Positions 16,408 to 25,038 of a DNA stretch of 64,000 bases are shown here, piece by piece; the first letter of the stretch is position 1; every line of letters starts with the position of its first letter. The stretch is from an uncultured Steroidobacter sp. (GTDB lineage Bacteria; Pseudomonadota; Gammaproteobacteria; Steroidobacterales; Steroidobacteraceae). The stretch spans positions 124,001 to 188,000 of the forward strand of contig CALMII010000018.1 of NCBI GenBank assembly GCA_937864115.1. The letters run 5' to 3'. The notes under the pieces are model-generated. The model did no database searches and had not been told where the DNA came from. It saw nothing but the letters and a program-made list of their open reading frames with translations. The translations under genes were made by a program, and so were the position numbers.

Positions 16408-18015
16408 ATGGCTCACGGCAGGCTCAATATCGCATTCGTCGCGTTGACGGTCGCCATCGGCGGCTTTCTGCTCGGCTTCGATGCCACGGTCATCTCCGGG
16501 GTCGTGCCGTTCATTCGCGACTATTTCGGCCTCACGGGAACGGCGGGCGATCTGAAGCTCGGCTGGGCCGTCAGCAGCCTGGGCTGGGGTGCGATGGCGG
16601 GCAATGCCGTCGCCGGTCCGCTCAGCGATCGGTTCGGACGCCGTGGCGTGCTGCTCGGTACCGCGTTGCTGTTCGTCGTCTCCTCGGTGCTGGCCGCCAC
16701 GGCGACCACGTTCACCGGCTTCGTGATCGCGCGCATCGTCGGCGGGCTGGCGGTCGGCGGCGCGATCCTCATTGCGCCCATGTACATCGCGGAGATCTCG
16801 CCGGCCGAAAAGCGCGGCAGGCTGGTGTCCCTCAATCAGCTGATGATCGTGATCGGCATTTCCGCGTCGTTCTTCTCCAACTACTTCCTGCTCGGCGTCG
16901 GCGATCACAACTGGCGCTGGATGCTGGGCGTGCAGACGTTGCCGGCGCTTGCGTATTTCGCGCTGCTGCTGTTCGTGCCGGAGAGTCCGCGCTGGCTGCT
17001 GCTGAAGGGGCGCGACGAACAGGCGCTGCAGGTGCTGTCGCGCGTGGCCGGCGCCGATCAGGCGCAGACGAGTCTGCAGCAGATCCGCCAGAGTCTCGCG
17101 GCGAAGCCCGTGTCGCGAGGCTTTCGCGGTCTGCTCAGCAGCCGCCTGCGGTTCATCATGGTCATCGCGCTGGGACTGGCGTTCTTCCAGCAGATCACCG
17201 GCATCAACGCCATCTTCTACTACCTGCCGACGATCTTCGCGCAGGCGGGCGGCGGCATGGACGATGCTTTCCGCCAGGCGGTGCTCGTGGGCCTGGTGAA
17301 CGTGGGCATGACGTTCGTCGCCATCTGGCTCATCGACAAACTCGGCCGCAAGCCGCTGCTTGCCGTCGGTGTGGCCGGCATGGCGCTGTCGCTGCTGACG
17401 ATCAGCGCGGCGTTCAACGGCGCGACGTATCAGGTCAACGAGAACACCATCGCGGCGGTGCAGCAGGCGGGCGTTCCGGAGTCCCTGATTTCCGGGCTCC
17501 GCGCGCTGGATGGCGCCTCGTATGACTCCGAGCGTGAATATGTCGCCGCGGTGGCGGGTGAAGTCGGCGTGCAGCAGATCGAGTCGCACCGCCAGTCGTT
17601 CGTTTCCGCAGCGCTGACCATGAACGCGAAGCTGGTGCTGATCGCCATCATCGGTTTCGTGGCTTCGTTCGCCATTTCGCTGGGGCCGGTCATGTGGGTG
17701 CTGCTGTCGGAGATCTTCCCGAACGAACAGCGCGCGGCAGCGATTTCCGTCGCCGGTTTCTTCAACGCGCTCGTGAGCGCCAGCGTCACGCTGGTCTTTC
17801 CATGGGAACTGTCGACGTTCGGGTCGGCAGGCACGTTCCTGATTTTCGGTCTCTTCGCCTCCGCAGCGTTCCTGTTCGTGCTGTTCGTCATCCCGGAAAC
17901 CAAGGGCCGCACGCTCGAAGAACTCGAAAGCGAGCTCATGACGCCGGCCGGAACGGGCGCGAATCGCACGGATGCGCTACGCAGTGCAGATCCCGCTACG
18001 CCATCCATTCAATGA
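16408..18015 (+). CDS. Sugar porter family MFS transporter
   Basis: A 535-residue, 12-segment membrane protein with the sugar porter signatures: DRFGRRG after segment 2, PESPRWLL at the end of the first half, QQITGINAIFYYLPTIF in segment 7 and PETKGRTLEELE after segment 12. A longer loop of about 80 residues (GATYQVNENTIAAVQ to VQQIESH) between segments 9 and 10 is unusual for small bacterial members. It most likely imports a mono- or disaccharide with protons. The candidate LacI operator is upstream, and the stop overlaps the start of the GH1 gene (ATGA), so the two act together. Confidence 0.9.
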   Translation: MAHGRLNIAFVALTVAIGGFLLGFDATVISGVVPFIRDYFGLTGTAGDLKLGWAVSSLGWGAMAGNAVAGPLSDRFGRRGVLLGTALLFVVSSVLAATATTFTGFVIARIVGGLAVGGAILIAPMYIAEISPAEKRGRLVSLNQLMIVIGISASFFSNYFLLGVGDHNWRWMLGVQTLPALAYFALLLFVPESPRWLLLKGRDEQALQVLSRVAGADQAQTSLQQIRQSLAAKPVSRGFRGLLSSRLRFIMVIALGLAFFQQITGINAIFYYLPTIFAQAGGGMDDAFRQAVLVGLVNVGMTFVAIWLIDKLGRKPLLAVGVAGMALSLLTISAAFNGATYQVNENTIAAVQQAGVPESLISGLRALDGASYDSEREYVAAVAGEVGVQQIESHRQSFVSAALTMNAKLVLIAIIGFVASFAISLGPVMWVLLSEIFPNEQRAAAISVAGFFNALVSASVTLVFPWELSTFGSAGTFLIFGLFASAAFLFVLFVIPETKGRTLEELESELMTPAGTGANRTDALRSADPATPSIQ

Positions 18016-19370
18016 CCCAGCATCGCTCCCTTCTCGAATTGCGTCGCCGGTTCCCGTCCGATTTCATCTGGGGTGCTGCCACCAGCGCATTTCAGATCGA
18101 GGGCGCTGCGCGTGCGGACGGCAAAGGTCTCTCCATCTGGGACGAGTTCTGCCGGCAGCCCGGCGCCATCGTCGACGGCAGCAACGGCGACGTTGCCTGC
18201 GATCACTATCACCGCCTGGAAGCCGACCTCGATCTGATCGCGGATCTCGGCGTCAATGCCTACCGGTTCTCGATCTCGTGGCCGCGCGTGCAGCCGCTCG
18301 GCTCGGGCGCCGTGAACGAGGCGGGGCTCGCGTTCTACGAACGCCTGGTCGATGGCCTGCTCGAACGCAACATCCAGCCCTACGCGACGCTGTATCACTG
18401 GGACCTGCCGATCGAACTGCAGCAGCGGCAGGCAGGCTGGCTCGCGCGCGATACGGCGCTGCGATTCGCGGAGTACGCGCACGTCGTCACGCGTCGTCTC
18501 GGCGACCGGATGGCGTCCATCGCCACGCACAACGAGCCGTGGGTGACCGCGATCCTCGGGCATGAGCAGGGCATTTTCGCGCCCGGCATTCGCAACCGTC
18601 GCGTCGCCTACCAGGTGGCGCATCACGTGCTGGTCAGTCACGGCCTGGCGATGCAGGCGATCCGTCAGGCGGGAACGCAGGCCGACGTCGGCATCGTGCT
18701 CAACATGTCGCCCGTATCGCCGGCCACGGATTCGGAGCTCGATGCGTTCCATGCGCGGCTCGAGGACGGCAAGCTCGTGCGCTGGTACAGCGACGCGGTG
18801 TTGAAGGGCGAGTATCCGCGCGACATTCTCGAACACCTTGGCGCCGATGCGCCCGTCGTGCAGGAAGGTGACGCGGCGCTGATCGGCCAGCCGATCGATT
18901 TCCTCGGCATCAACTACTACCACCCGACCGTGTCGAGCAGCGCCAATCCTGCCTCGCCCGTATCGAGCAGCACGGCGGCTGTCACGCACATGGGATGGGA
19001 AGTCGCGCCGCAGAGTCTCGCTGCGCTATTGCTGCGCTTGAAGCGCGACTACACGCTGCCGCCGATCTTCATCACGGAGAACGGCGCGGCCTACGAGGAT
19101 CACGTCGTCGACGGACACATCGATGACGAATCGCGGCGTGCCTACATCGAGTCGCACATTGCTGCCGTCGCCGATGTCATTCGCCAGGGCGTGAACATGA
19201 AGGGCTACTTCGTCTGGAGCCTGCTGGACAACTTCGAATGGGCCCAGGGCTACGCGAAGCGGTTCGGCATCATCCACGTCGACTACGCCACGCAGAAGCG
19301 CACCGTGAAGAAGAGCGGCCAGTGGTACCGCGCGTTGCTGCACGCTCAGCCGCAGCCGGATTCCCAGTAG
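18012..19370 (+). CDS. GH1 family beta-glucosidase
   Basis: A 452-residue protein with no signal peptide. FIWGAATSAFQIEG at the N-terminus, YHWDLPIELQ, the acid/base motif THNEPW (E175), the nucleophile motif ITENG (E356) and GYFVWSLLDNFEWAQGY identify glycoside hydrolase family 1. It would cleave terminal beta-linked glucose (or a similar sugar) from oligosaccharides in the cytoplasm. Coupled translation with the sugar transporter gene suggests it digests what that transporter brings in. The length is normal for bacterial GH1. Confidence 0.93.
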   Translation: MTQHRSLLELRRRFPSDFIWGAATSAFQIEGAARADGKGLSIWDEFCRQPGAIVDGSNGDVACDHYHRLEADLDLIADLGVNAYRFSISWPRVQPLGSGAVNEAGLAFYERLVDGLLERNIQPYATLYHWDLPIELQQRQAGWLARDTALRFAEYAHVVTRRLGDRMASIATHNEPWVTAILGHEQGIFAPGIRNRRVAYQVAHHVLVSHGLAMQAIRQAGTQADVGIVLNMSPVSPATDSELDAFHARLEDGKLVRWYSDAVLKGEYPRDILEHLGADAPVVQEGDAALIGQPIDFLGINYYHPTVSSSANPASPVSSSTAAVTHMGWEVAPQSLAALLLRLKRDYTLPPIFITENGAAYEDHVVDGHIDDESRRAYIESHIAAVADVIRQGVNMKGYFVWSLLDNFEWAQGYAKRFGIIHVDYATQKRTVKKSGQWYRALLHAQPQPDSQ

Positions 19371-19384
19371 GGCTACGGACAAAG

Positions 19385-19579
19385 AGATTTCACACAGAGA
19401 TCACGGAGATCACGGAGATCGGAAGAAGAAAATTTCCACGGGGAACACGGGGAACACGGGGTCCGGAATAAAAATCGTTTTCTTGTCCCCGTGTCCCCCG
19501 TGTTCCCCGTGGAAACTTCTTCTTCTCTTATCTCCGATCTCCGTGATCTCCGTGCCCTCCGTGCTCTCCGTGTGAAATC
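19385..19579. repeat. Family A inverted 9-bp-array element A1
   Basis: Two nested pairs of inverted arms. The outer arms are tandem 9-bp units of the form CACGGAGAT; the right arm has about one unit more than the left. The inner arms are tandem units of CACGGGGAA type, separated from the outer ones by an A/G-rich spacer. The centre is AT-rich. The whole could fold into a stem of 70 bp or more. It occupies the gap after the GH1 gene, 149 bp before the OmpA-like gene. No protein is supported here. Confidence 0.9.
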
Positions 19580-19727
19580 CGATTCCCGGTTTCCCCGCCA
19601 CAATTCGCCATCAAGCATCCGCGCCGCGCCATTCGGGCTGCGGTGTTGTGTCCGCATCCGGGCCTTGAATAGCTCCCACGGGTAAATCGTCACCTGCTGC
19701 AACGACGAGTGGTGTGGGAGACAGATC

Positions 19728-20441
19728 ATGTTCAAGAAAGTGCTGATCGGTGCGGTGGCCATCGCCTTGACTTCCGGCGTGGCGAACGCGGGCGAAAACA
19801 AGTTCACGAAGGAAGAGGGTGTCGGCATGGGCACGGGTGCGGCGATCGGCGCCGTCGTCGGCGGGCCGATCGGTGCGGCCGTCGGGCTCTTTGTCGGCGG
19901 CATCATGGGTGACAGCATCGGCACCGCGAAGCGTGCAGACCTGTATGCGCAGCAGCTCGAAGATCGCGCGGCGGGACTCGAGCGGGAGCTGATCGACACG
20001 CGCATCGCGCTGGCGAAGGCCAGCGAGCGTACCGGCGGCGACGAGATGCTCGATCAGCTGGCGCAGCGGCTGCACGCGGACGTGATGTTCCGTACGGCCA
20101 GTGCGGATCTCGATGTCGACGTCGCGATGAAGCTCGAAGAACTGGGCAAGCTCGTCGCGGCGCATTCGCAGCTCGTGGTCCATCTCAACGGCTTTTCCGA
20201 TCCGCGCGGAACGCCGGAGCAGAACCTGGAGTTGTCCCTGCGGCGCGCCGACGCGGTTCGTGAGGCGCTGATTCGGGGCGGTGCCGCTCCGGAGCAGATC
20301 CAGCTGACCGCGCACGGCGAAGACCTGACCACGGCGGCGCAGAACGATGTCGAAGCCTATGCGTGGGAACGGCGCGTCAGTCTGGCCATTCGTCCGCTGA
20401 GCGCGACCACGGAAGCGGCCGTCGCGCAGACGAATCGCTGA
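19728..20441 (+). CDS. OmpA-family protein with N-terminal glycine-zipper segment
   Basis: A 237-residue protein: signal peptide (cleavage near ANAGE), a glycine-zipper hydrophobic stretch at about residues 33-64 (GTGAAIGAVVGGPIGAAVG), a coiled-coil-like segment, then an OmpA C-terminal domain with GFSDPRG and LSLRRADAVREAL that binds peptidoglycan. GGGAG precedes the ATG. The arrangement resembles sortase-associated PdsO-type proteins, but no sortase is seen nearby. It probably anchors an envelope structure to the cell wall. Confidence 0.85.
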   Translation: MFKKVLIGAVAIALTSGVANAGENKFTKEEGVGMGTGAAIGAVVGGPIGAAVGLFVGGIMGDSIGTAKRADLYAQQLEDRAAGLERELIDTRIALAKASERTGGDEMLDQLAQRLHADVMFRTASADLDVDVAMKLEELGKLVAAHSQLVVHLNGFSDPRGTPEQNLELSLRRADAVREALIRGGAAPEQIQLTAHGEDLTTAAQNDVEAYAWERRVSLAIRPLSATTEAAVAQTNR

Positions 20442-20458
20442 CGCTCGCTGCCGCGACA

Positions 20459-20482
20459 GGACCGGCGCATGAGCGCCGGTCC
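20459..20482 (+). terminator. Hairpin after OmpA-family gene
   Basis: A perfect 10-bp stem (GGACCGGCGC paired with GCGCCGGTCC) encloses an ATGA loop 17 bp after the stop. There is no T run, so it may stabilise the transcript end or act with Rho. Confidence 0.5.
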
Positions 20483-20561
20483 GCAGCGTTCGGGCCAGTA
20501 GCCAGCAACCAGCAGCCCTTCTAGAGTCGAGCTTCTCTCCATGTGTCTAGCGGACATCGTC

Positions 20562-20933
20562 ATGACCGAAACCAGTCCTGCCGTCGCCAGCATCGTCGAT
20601 TTCGCGAAGACGGCGCCGGAAGTCTCCGTGTCGAGTCCATCGGCGGATCGGCTGCTCGCCGGTACTCCCAGGCAGAAGACCAGCAATGTCTTTTCCGATG
20701 CCGGCGGCAAGTTCTTCGCCGGCGTCTGGGAAAGCACGCCCGGCAAGTGGCGGGTCAGTTATAGCGAGAACGAGTTCTGCCACGTGACGGCAGGTCGCAT
20801 CCGCATCACCGACCAGGCCGGTGACGGGCGCGAATTCGGCGCGGGCGACACCTTCGTCGTTCCGGCAGGCTTCGAAGGCACGTGGGAAGTGCTCGAAGCG
20901 GCCCGCAAGCTGTATGTGATCTACGAGCCTTGA
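20562..20933 (+). CDS. Small cupin-domain protein (Cupin_3 / DUF861-like)
   Basis: A 123-residue single-domain cupin. GVWESTPGKWRVSYSENEFCHVTAGRIRITD and FGAGDTFVVPAGFEGTWEV-type segments are typical of the Cupin_3 group that includes ureidoglycine aminohydrolases, with ENEFCHV as the metal-site region. The start could also be the ATG at 20541 (seven residues longer); neither has a good ribosome-binding site. It stands between the OmpA-like and TorF genes. Its substrate is unknown. Confidence 0.8.
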   Translation: MTETSPAVASIVDFAKTAPEVSVSSPSADRLLAGTPRQKTSNVFSDAGGKFFAGVWESTPGKWRVSYSENEFCHVTAGRIRITDQAGDGREFGAGDTFVVPAGFEGTWEVLEAARKLYVIYEP

Positions 20934-21284
20934 TGCTCCCTCCGCGCTGACGCGCTGCCATGGTGCGCGCGATCAACGTCCCCGCACCGGAAAGGCACAG
21001 GACTGCACCGACAGCGTGCTCTTCCTTCGCGACCGGTTCGATGGCCTCTTTGCTTTGCTTCGGTCTGTTTGACGAAGCAATTCAAGCGGACCCTGCCTTT
21101 GCGCCGGCCAGATCTCCTTTCTGCGTGATCTCCATTGCTTCGGTCACGTGACATGCGCGTCGCATGGCACGGTTGCTGCATTCATAACCCTCGGCAGCGG
21201 CTGTTGCGTTCATACACCAAATGATTCGCGCCATGGCCGCTCAAGTTCAAAGCGCGTTCTGTTTTCACCACATAGGGGAGTTCT
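20934..21284. other. Non-coding gap before TorF genes
   Basis: About 350 bp without a convincing gene. One 63-codon frame (20960-21151) lacks a ribosome-binding site and any recognisable feature. The right end must hold the promoter of the TorF-like gene, but I cannot fix it. Confidence 0.5.
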
Positions 21285-21962
21285 ATGCGCAATGTGAGAC
21301 TGCTGGCTGCACTGGGTCTGATCTCGATGGCGGGCGTAGCCCAGGCCGAAGTGAGCGGCACGGCGACGATCGTCAGCGACTACGACTGGCGTGGTTGGAC
21401 GCAGACGGATTACTCGCCTGCCCTGCAGCTGTCGCTGGACTACTCCAGTGGCGCCTGGTACGCCGGCACCTGGGGTAGCAACGTCGGTGCAGGCGGCACC
21501 AGCGATCCTTCCACCGAGATCGATTTCTACACCGGCTTTGCCGGGGAATTCGGCGATTCCGGCTTCGGCTGGGACGTCGGTCTCAACTACTACACGTATC
21601 CCGGTGCCTCGGATATCAACACGCTCGAGATCTACGGCAAGCTGAGCTACAGCGTCGTCACCGGCTCGCTCTGGTACGCCGACGACTATTTTGATTCGGG
21701 CGAGAGCGCGTACTACCTCGGTCTCGACGCCAGCATCCCTGCCGGCCCCGTCAGCGTGGATCTGCACGCCGGTCTGAGCGACGGCGATGCCTTCGACAAC
21801 GCGGCCTACACGGACAGCTACACCGACTACAGCATCGGCGTTTCGTATGCCTCCGACAATTTCACGCTGGGTCTCAAGTGGGTGACGCAGGACTCCGACG
21901 ACGTCACTTCGGACGATCGGGTGATCCTGTCGTTCGGCACCAGCTTCCCCTGGGCGAAGTGA
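21285..21962 (+). CDS. TorF-family putative porin, copy 1
   Basis: A 225-residue outer-membrane barrel protein with a signal peptide (AGVAQAEV). VSDYDWRGWTQTD near the N-terminus and alternating beta strands with terminal RVILSFGTSFPW are marks of the TorF/Gcw_chp family. GGGGAG stands 7 bases before the ATG. It has its own strong terminator, so it is a separate unit from the similar gene that follows. The function of the family is not established; pore formation is inferred from the barrel. Confidence 0.85.
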   Translation: MRNVRLLAALGLISMAGVAQAEVSGTATIVSDYDWRGWTQTDYSPALQLSLDYSSGAWYAGTWGSNVGAGGTSDPSTEIDFYTGFAGEFGDSGFGWDVGLNYYTYPGASDINTLEIYGKLSYSVVTGSLWYADDYFDSGESAYYLGLDASIPAGPVSVDLHAGLSDGDAFDNAAYTDSYTDYSIGVSYASDNFTLGLKWVTQDSDDVTSDDRVILSFGTSFPWAK

Positions 21963-22002
21963 TGGCTGGCTGAGCCGCGCGCTCGGCCGCAAAGGCAGGC
22001 AG

Positions 22003-22035
22003 GCCCCGGGACGCACGTTCGTCCCGGGGCTTTTT
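22003..22035 (+). terminator. Intrinsic terminator after TorF copy 1
   Basis: An 11-bp GC-rich stem (GCCCCGGGACG with its complement) around a CACGTT loop is followed by TTTTT, a textbook rho-independent terminator. Confidence 0.92.
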
Positions 22036-22158
22036 CGTTGCTGCGCCAGGTGTTGTGCTTTTGCATCGGTATTCGCTCCCGATCAGCCGGTAGGTTAATC
22101 TTCGCGCCGCTCCGTCGCATGGACGGTGTGTTTCTTTTTCACTACATGAGGATCAGTA

Positions 22159-22845
22159 ATGGGCTATCCGAGAACTCTCGCTCCGCACAGCGTCGTGCTG
22201 GGCCTGGTCGGACTACTGGGGGCAGGCGTCGCCGCTGCCGAGGTTTCCTCAACGATCACACTGACGAGCGATTACGACTGGCGCGGCATCACGCAGACGG
22301 ACGAAGACCCCGCGCTGCAGGCCAGCATCGACTGGGCCGATGACAGCGGCTGGTACGTCGGCGCATGGGCGAGCAACGTCGATTTCGGACCTGGCGATCC
22401 GAACTACGAAGTCGATCTGTACACCGGCTTCTCCGGCGGCGACGAGGATGGTCTGGGTTGGGACGTCGGCATCCAGTACTACGCCTATCCCGAGGAATCG
22501 GACTTCAACTTCCCTGAAATCTACGGCGGCCTGAGCTACGGCATGTTCTCGGGCAAGCTCTGGTATTCGAACGACTTCGCCAATACCGACGAGAGTGCCT
22601 TCTACCTGGAGGGCGCCGCGGCGATTCCGCTGCCGGCCAACCTCACGCTCGATCTGCACGTCGGCTACAGCGACGGCGATGGCGTGGAGGCCTCGTACGG
22701 CCTGTCGAACTACTTCGACTACTCGGTGGGCGTGAGCTACACGATCGAGAAGTTCGACCTGTCGCTCAAGTACGTCGACACCGACATCGACGGTGCCGAC
22801 ACGGATCGACTGATCTTTTCGATCTCCACCACGCTGCCGTGGTAA
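22159..22845 (+). CDS. TorF-family putative porin, copy 2
   Basis: A 228-residue paralogue of the preceding gene. It shares the SDYDWRG(W/I)TQTD motif, YTGFSG, GLGWDVG, LWY and the C-terminal barrel pattern ending in W. A signal peptide ends near GVAAAEV. AGGA is 7 bases before the ATG. The two copies differ enough to suggest distinct roles or regulation. It ends at a terminator shared with the converging transaminase gene. Confidence 0.85.
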   Translation: MGYPRTLAPHSVVLGLVGLLGAGVAAAEVSSTITLTSDYDWRGITQTDEDPALQASIDWADDSGWYVGAWASNVDFGPGDPNYEVDLYTGFSGGDEDGLGWDVGIQYYAYPEESDFNFPEIYGGLSYGMFSGKLWYSNDFANTDESAFYLEGAAAIPLPANLTLDLHVGYSDGDGVEASYGLSNYFDYSVGVSYTIEKFDLSLKYVDTDIDGADTDRLIFSISTTLPW

Positions 22846-22888
22846 TCGACGGCCGCTGCTGATCTCAGGATCAGCGCATGCGTCGAAA

Positions 22889-22920
22889 CGAAACCCCGGA
22901 CGGCAACGTCCGGGGTTTCG
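22889..22920. terminator. Bidirectional terminator between TorF copy 2 and transaminase gene
   Basis: A perfect 14-bp stem with GCAA tetraloop has A-rich bases on its left and T-rich bases on its right, so it can end transcription from both converging genes. Confidence 0.85.
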
Positions 22921-22932
22921 TCATCTGGCCGG

Positions 22933-24255
22933 TCAGTCGACGCTGTCGAGCAGTTCGCGCATCACGGTCACGATTTCATCGATCTGCTGCGGCTCGATGA
23001 TCAGCGGTGGCGACAGCGCGATGATGTCGCCGGTCGCGCGGATCAGCAGGCCGCGCTCGAAAGCCTTCACCAGCATCTCGTAGCCGCGTGCGCCCGGCGC
23101 GCCCGCGCGCGGCTGCAGTTCGATGCCGGCGACCAGCCCGACATTGCGGATGTCGATCACGTGCGGCGCTTCGCGCAGCGAGTGCAGCGCGTCTTCCCAC
23201 TGTTTCGCCAGCGCCGCGCCGCGCGTCAGCAGGCCTTCGTCCCGGTAGATCTTCTGGGTCGCCAGGCCCGCGGCACAGGCCACCGGATGCGCCGAATACG
23301 TGTAGCCGTGGAACAGCTCGATCGCATTCTCCGGCCCGTTCATGAAGGTGTCGTAGATGTGCTTGCGCACGAACACCGCGCCCATCGGAACCGCACCGTT
23401 CGTCAGGCCCTTGGCCGTCGTGATGATGTCCGGCAGCACGTCGAAGTACTGCGCGCCGAACGGTGCGCCGAGCCGGCCGAAGCCCGTGATGACTTCGTCG
23501 AAGATCAGCAGGATGCCGTGCTTGTCGCAGATCTCGCGCAGGCGCTGCAGATAGCCCTTCGGCGGCAGCACGACGCCGGCCGAACCTGCAACCGGTTCGA
23601 CGATCACCGCGGCAATCGTCGAGGCATCGTGCAGCGCGACCAGGCGTTCGAGATCTTCCGCGAGATGCGCGCCCCATTCGGGAATGCCGCGCGAGAACGC
23701 ATTGTGTTCGAGATCGAGCGTGTGCCGCAGATGATCGACGCCCGGCAGCATCGCGCCGAAGAACTTGCGGTTGTTGACCATGCCGCCCACCGAAATGCCG
23801 CCGAAGCCGACGCCGTGATAACCCTTCTCGCGACCGATCAGGCGCTGGCGCGCGCCTTCGCCGCGCACGCGGTGATAGGCGACGGCAATCTTCAGCGCCG
23901 TATCGACCGACTCCGAACCGGAGTTGGTGAAGAACACATGATCGAGATCGCCGGGCGTCAGCTTCACCAGTTCGTTCGCGAGTTCGAACGCCGACGGATG
24001 ACCCATCTGGAAGGGCGGCGCGTATTCCATCGTGGCGATCTGTCTGCTCACGGCCTCGCTGATTTCGCGTCGGCCATGGCCCGCGTTCACGCACCACAGG
24101 CCGGCGACGCCATCGAGAATTTTTCGACCGTCGGGCGTCCAGTAGTACATGCCTTCGGCGCGCGCGAGCAGGCGGGGATTGGCCTTGAACTGCCGGTTGG
24201 CCGTGAACGGCATCCACAGGGCTTCGAGATCGCTGCGCGACGGTTTGGCGGACAT
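22933..24255 (-). CDS. Class III omega-amino-acid--pyruvate transaminase
   Basis: A 440-residue class III PLP enzyme. LWMPFTANRQFKANPR at the start, GLWCVNAGHGR, FTNSGSESVDTALK, FDEVITGFGRLG and TTAKGLTNG (Schiff-base lysine) match beta-alanine/omega-amino-acid:pyruvate transaminases. It would move amino groups from beta-alanine, GABA-like acids or diamines to pyruvate. It is divergent from the PuuR-type regulator, and its location in the polyamine locus suggests a late step of polyamine breakdown. Confidence 0.88.
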   Translation of the reverse strand: MSAKPSRSDLEALWMPFTANRQFKANPRLLARAEGMYYWTPDGRKILDGVAGLWCVNAGHGRREISEAVSRQIATMEYAPPFQMGHPSAFELANELVKLTPGDLDHVFFTNSGSESVDTALKIAVAYHRVRGEGARQRLIGREKGYHGVGFGGISVGGMVNNRKFFGAMLPGVDHLRHTLDLEHNAFSRGIPEWGAHLAEDLERLVALHDASTIAAVIVEPVAGSAGVVLPPKGYLQRLREICDKHGILLIFDEVITGFGRLGAPFGAQYFDVLPDIITTAKGLTNGAVPMGAVFVRKHIYDTFMNGPENAIELFHGYTYSAHPVACAAGLATQKIYRDEGLLTRGAALAKQWEDALHSLREAPHVIDIRNVGLVAGIELQPRAGAPGARGYEMLVKAFERGLLIRATGDIIALSPPLIIEPQQIDEIVTVMRELLDSVD

Positions 24256-24350
24256 GGCACTGCTCCGGTGACGGGGCCGGGATGATAAGAAAATTCGACA
24301 GGGTGCTCAATGGAATGACGGAAATCCGCTAGAGGTTGGGCCAGTGTGTC

Positions 24351-24365
24351 GATTATCCTAAACAC
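24351..24365. promoter_or_regulatory. Possible PuuR box in transaminase/puuR divergent promoter
   Basis: The AT-rich GATTATCCTAAACAC stands out against the GC-rich background. A TAAAC core with about eight A/T-rich bases before it also occurs before the PuuA-like gene (32171-32190, minus) and before puuD (32383-32400). Shared position suggests a common operator. The match is short. Confidence 0.3.
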
Positions 24366-24389
24366 TTCCCGCGCGACAGGAACCGGCTC

Positions 24390-24938
24390 ATGAGCATCGA
24401 TGTAGGCACGCATCTCAAGAACGTGAGAGTCATGTACGGGCTGTCGCAGCGCGAGCTGGCGAAGCGCGCCGGCGTGACCAACGGCACCATTTCGCTGATC
24501 GAGCAGAACCGTGTGAGTCCCTCCATCAGTTCGTTGAAGAAAGTGCTCGATGGCATCCCGATGTCGCTCGCGGAATTCTTCACGCTGGATCTGCAGACCG
24601 ATCCGCAGGTGTTCTACGGTCGTGACGAATTGACCGACATCGGCGATGGCGCCATCGCGCTGCGACTCGTCGCCGCCAAGCGGCCGAATCGCGCCATGGC
24701 CATCCTGCACGAGCGCTACAGCGCAGGTTCCGACACCGGCGATGACATGCTGAGCCACAAGGGCGAAGAGGGCGGCATCGTGCTGTCGGGTCGCATCGAA
24801 CTGACGGTCGGCGGCCAGAGCCGCGTGCTCGGTCCGGGAGATGCGTATTACTTCTCCAGCGCCGTGCCGCATAGATTCCGCAATACCGGTGCGGAACCGT
24901 GTGAGATCATCAGCGCCAGCACACCGCCTACGTTCTGA
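24390..24938 (+). CDS. puuR: XRE-family regulator with C-terminal cupin (PuuR-type)
   Basis: A 182-residue protein with a helix-turn-helix at about residues 10-60 (YGLSQRELAKRAGVTNGTIS, IEQNRVSPS) and a cupin at about 110-180 (GIVLSGRIEL, GDAYYFSS, PHRFRN). Length and layout match E. coli PuuR, a putrescine-released repressor. ATG at 24390 is preceded by an AGGA. The gene is divergent from the transaminase and upstream of aguB and the puu genes. Element B1 starts one base after its stop. Confidence 0.85.
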   Translation: MSIDVGTHLKNVRVMYGLSQRELAKRAGVTNGTISLIEQNRVSPSISSLKKVLDGIPMSLAEFFTLDLQTDPQVFYGRDELTDIGDGAIALRLVAAKRPNRAMAILHERYSAGSDTGDDMLSHKGEEGGIVLSGRIELTVGGQSRVLGPGDAYYFSSAVPHRFRNTGAEPCEIISASTPPTF

Positions 24939-25030
24939 GTCACGAAAGTCACGAGGGTCACGAAAGTGACCGAGTGACTTCCGGCTGTATTACCCGCGTC
25001 ACTTGCGTCACCTTCGTGACTTTCGTCACC
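24939..25030. repeat. Family B inverted 9-bp-array element B1
   Basis: Left arm of tandem 9-bp units (GTCACGAAA, GTCACGAGG) and a right arm of the complementary units, about 30 bp each, around a central CGGCTGTATTACCCG region. It fills the gap from the puuR stop to the aguB start and forms the aguB leader. Confidence 0.88.
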
Positions 25031-25038
25031 TTGCTCTT

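Noticed and set aside
19410..19601. Small frames encoding HTEITEITE- or GTRGTRG-like peptides in family A elements
   Set aside because: They are simple translations of the 9-bp units, occur on both strands and have no ribosome-binding site.
20960..21151. 63-codon frame between the cupin and TorF genes
   Set aside because: No ribosome-binding site, no recognisable feature and ordinary non-coding composition.
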